A stretch of DNA of 64,000 bases from Pseudoscleropodium purum (lineage: Eukaryota > Streptophyta > Bryopsida > Hypnales > Brachytheciaceae): positions 14,686,173 through 14,750,172 of the forward strand of contig OZ017798.1 in NCBI GenBank assembly GCA_963969395.1. The letters run 5' to 3'. Below are positions 61,620 to 64,000 of the stretch, piece by piece. Below the pieces are notes generated by a model. The model searched no databases, was not told the origin of the DNA, and saw nothing but the letters and a program-made list of their open reading frames with translations. The stretch's first letter is position 1. Every line of letters begins with the position of its first letter. The translations under genes and the position numbers were made by a program.

Positions 61620-62287
61620 CACTAAAAGAAAACAAGGGATTTTGCAACTACAGTGTGCAACTTGTTTTGTAATTGTTTAGGGCATTTACAATTAGGTGAC
61701 AATTTAGAGCCTGTAGTTGCAATAGATAAATTGCAGTCCTTTACAATTTATAAATTTCAAATTCTCATATCTACCTTCTTTCTAAATTTTTGAATTTCAA
61801 ATCTACCTTTTTCTAGATTTCAAAAATTCAATTTTAATTATTTTTTATTTCTATAGGTTGTAGAAATTTTAGAATTCTATCAAGATAATTCATTGTATTG
61901 TACTTCAACAACCTACAAGTCTTATATGTTCAATCTAATGGTACTCTTTGCAATTGATATGGGACAATTGATATAAGACAAATGGGAATGAACTTTGAAA
62001 GCAACTAGGAAACAACTAGTGTACGACTAAAACACAACTAGGAAACAACTATGGTCATTTTAGAGTTGCATGCTAGTTGTATAGGACACTAGTTGTTTCC
62101 TAGTCGTTTTTTGAAACTATAGAATGATTGTTTTGCAATTAAAATATTGTATGAATGTTGTAAAACAACAACATAAAACAATTACATTAGATTTGGTGTT
62201 GAAAGAGAGGATTAGAGTCACATGATAGTTGTATAGGACACTAGTTGCATAGTAGTCAATTTTGCTAAGCATGTTTTTCTTCTAGTA
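61620..62287. mobile_element. CACTA-like non-autonomous element, probable
   Basis: The left end CACTAAAAGAAAACA is mirrored by TGTTTTTCTTCTAGTA at the right, and 'ttttgcaacta' near the left end matches the complement of sequence near the right. Repeated 'actagttgtttcctag'-type palindromic phrases fill the interior. Target triplets (atg/gga) do not match. No coding. Confidence 0.55.
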
Positions 62288-62529
62288 GGACAACCTTGAT
62301 AAAACATGAGGTTGAGACCTTGCGGTAGATTTTCCAATTTTTTTGCAAATGAACAGAGATGGAGACCCTATTCAACTAAAAGTTATATTGTACCTCCATG
62401 CAAATTAGGTTGTCTCTATCCTATTTGTTTGTGCATGCAACCTTATTTGAGGTTTTAGGGTATTTGCTTGTTTGAAGGTTTTGTGTTAAATTTCTTTTGC
62501 ATTGTGGAGGATTCATTATTATTTTTTGA

Positions 62530-63330
62530 TAAAATGGAGGTTCACCAGAAGGGTTACTAACACTAATGATAAATGAAGGAGACAATAGTTCTCAAAAAAT
62601 TGCAGGGGGAGGTTCTTGTGGAACTCTTGGTACTATAAAGGAGTAGAGGGATGGGACTTTTAAGTTCCTAGTAGACATATGCACAGAGAAGTACTCCAAA
62701 ATTGATTGCAAGCAATTCAAGAAATCTAATTGAGAGTCATTTGCAGCCTAACTAAACACCTAATTTTTCAAATAATTTTAATAAAGTTAGCAATAAATGA
62801 GGGAGAAGTGGAATAAAATGCGATCAACATATGAAGAAGAAGAAAAAGAAAAAGAAAAGCAAGAATAAATGGGAGTGCCACCTTTGACATGGATCCCTTG
62901 GTATGAATTTTTGACAACATTTTTGGTGGCATTGCAAAAATTAGGGATATTCCTAAAGGCATTGATAAGAGCATGTTGAAACCACAAATGTGAGTGATGC
63001 TAATGAGGCCAAGTGCATGGTACTTTTCTTTGTTCCAATGCTTTAGGTTTTGTTTCTTTACAATCACAAGTGGTTAAACAACGGAAATGTGAGGGGCAAG
63101 TTAATAAGATTACAAAAATGGGAAATAAGAAGTTGGTTATGAGAAATGAATCCATAGTTTCAACCATCAAGGATTTCTCTAAGAGGATTCTAGATATTGA
63201 AAAGATAAAACTAGAAAGTAATGAGAGGCTCAATGAGAGGAGGATAGCTAGTGAAGAAAAAAGTAGGGAAATCCAAATGAGAGGACAATTGGAGATGGTA
63301 AAAATATTTGCAGAAGTTCTCAAGACATTA
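62530..63330 (+). pseudogene. PIF/Harbinger Myb/SANT-like protein remnant
   Basis: A single plus-strand frame with several stops reads DGTFKFLVDICTEKYSKIDC, KQFKKSN, MREKWNKMRSTYEEEKEKEK and a TFDMDPLV segment. This follows the trihelix/Myb-SANT-like DNA-binding domain of the second Harbinger protein. A later stretch (63120-63320) forms a coiled-coil-like tail, ILDIEKIKLESNERLNERR. The protein would help the transposase bind DNA and enter the nucleus. It is non-functional here. Confidence 0.65.
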
Positions 63331-63654
63331 GAATTTCATTTTCATTTTCAATTTTGTATGGAATTTGATTTGGTTTGGTTTGATTGGATATGTTCAAAAT
63401 TCCATTACATTGAATAAAAGATGTTTTTTCTACATCATTTCATGTGCATGTATATGTGTATTTGAATTTTGAGCTTTGAAAAAATGCACATGCAATGGCA
63501 TTATAGTCATTCATCATTTGGATTTTCAATAACCCACTGCATAAACAATTGTTGTGTCATGATCTCTCCTCATTGCTTTGTAAATTTTCCCTCTCTATCC
63601 ACGGGTAATCTTGCATTTCCAAATCCAACAAGTGGATCTTTTTGCTTGTCCACA

Positions 63655-64000
63655 TTAGCCACATGAGGCTTCAATTAGTTCATCATGTCATAATAATTTA
63701 GTAACTAACAAAGCTATTGTAACACTAGTAGCTTTGTCAACTCTACAATTTAAATATTTCAAAATTCTCCATCTATTCTTCAATGTCCCAAACACTTATT
63801 CAATCATAATTCTTCCAAAATTTATGGAGTTGTCAAACCTTTTTTTAAGCAAGTCATTGGGTGCCTTCCAATTCTTCATTGATCAAGTTGGTATGAATGG
63901 AATACGTAGCATCACCAATCAAATAAGGAATATATCTAATACCTACAACCTAAAGCATTGGGCTTGGCGAAATTTCTTGATTTTTCAAATTCTTGTACAA
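63655..64000 (-). pseudogene. PIF/Harbinger transposase fragment (DDE_Tnp_4), cut by window edge
   Basis: On the minus strand YLIGDATYSIHTNLI (about 63920-63880) carries the second catalytic Asp in the G-D-x-x-Y box. After a frameshift, KKRFDNSINFGRIMIE is followed by a stop and then VFGTLKNRWRILKYLN (63835-63750). This is the I-E-x-x-F-G-x-L-K-x-R-W box with the catalytic Glu. The frame continues beyond the right edge. It converges with the Myb/SANT-like remnant, as expected for one Harbinger element. Confidence 0.8.

Noticed and set aside
62768..63323. Hydrophobic minus-strand frames of about 100 codons
   Set aside because: They are opposite-strand shadows of the Lys/Glu-rich Myb/SANT-like remnant.

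Overview
The window looks like nuclear DNA of a land plant. It is strongly AT-rich, genes are split by GT-AG introns, there are plant-type transposons (Copia, CACTA, hAT, Mutator-like, PIF/Harbinger), and one gene belongs to the plant family of Arabidopsis membrane protein At3g27390. A non-seed plant is possible (the transposase-like family at 17-20 kb is, as I recall, common there), but the species cannot be fixed from sequence alone. Only two genes look intact: a two-finger C2HC zinc-finger gene (27.2-29.0 kb, five exons, 228 codons before the stop) and the At3g27390-like gene (43.2-47.8 kb, ten exons, 624 codons before the stop). In both, the splice phases close without error.

The striking part is 0.8-20.1 kb. 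Two near-identical 4.4 kb inverted arms (4715-9122 and 12540-17006) face each other across a 3.4 kb spacer. Each arm carries an array of 86-bp units built on a palindromic motif, a second array of about 143-bp units, an AT microsatellite and a 99-codon reading frame. Outside the left arm, reading outward on the minus strand, is a broken gene joining a ParB-like domain to a degenerate DNA-methyltransferase-like domain. Outside the right arm, reading outward on the plus strand, is a broken gene for a DUF7869-type, RNase H-like transposase-like protein. The spacer has an unrecognised 226-codon gene whose start codon, first exon and nearly whole intron lie in the left arm. Single copies of the same palindromic motif sit in introns of the left gene and upstream of the right one, so I propose that the whole block is one large composite mobile element. 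Its outer ends were not found.

The rest is mostly repeats and transposon debris. 20.8-25.1 kb is a decayed minus-strand Copia element with a CACTA MITE nested in it. 25.2-25.5 kb is a fragment of a plant PMT-type methyltransferase. 29-41 kb is AT-rich and holds a Mutator-like MITE, a CACTA MITE and a larger CACTA-like element with 37-bp tandem repeats. 49.5-61.4 kb contains several dispersed repeat families, including three copies of a repeat that carries the same coding exon. The window ends in a PIF/Harbinger element with decayed Myb/SANT-like and DDE transposase genes, cut by the right edge.
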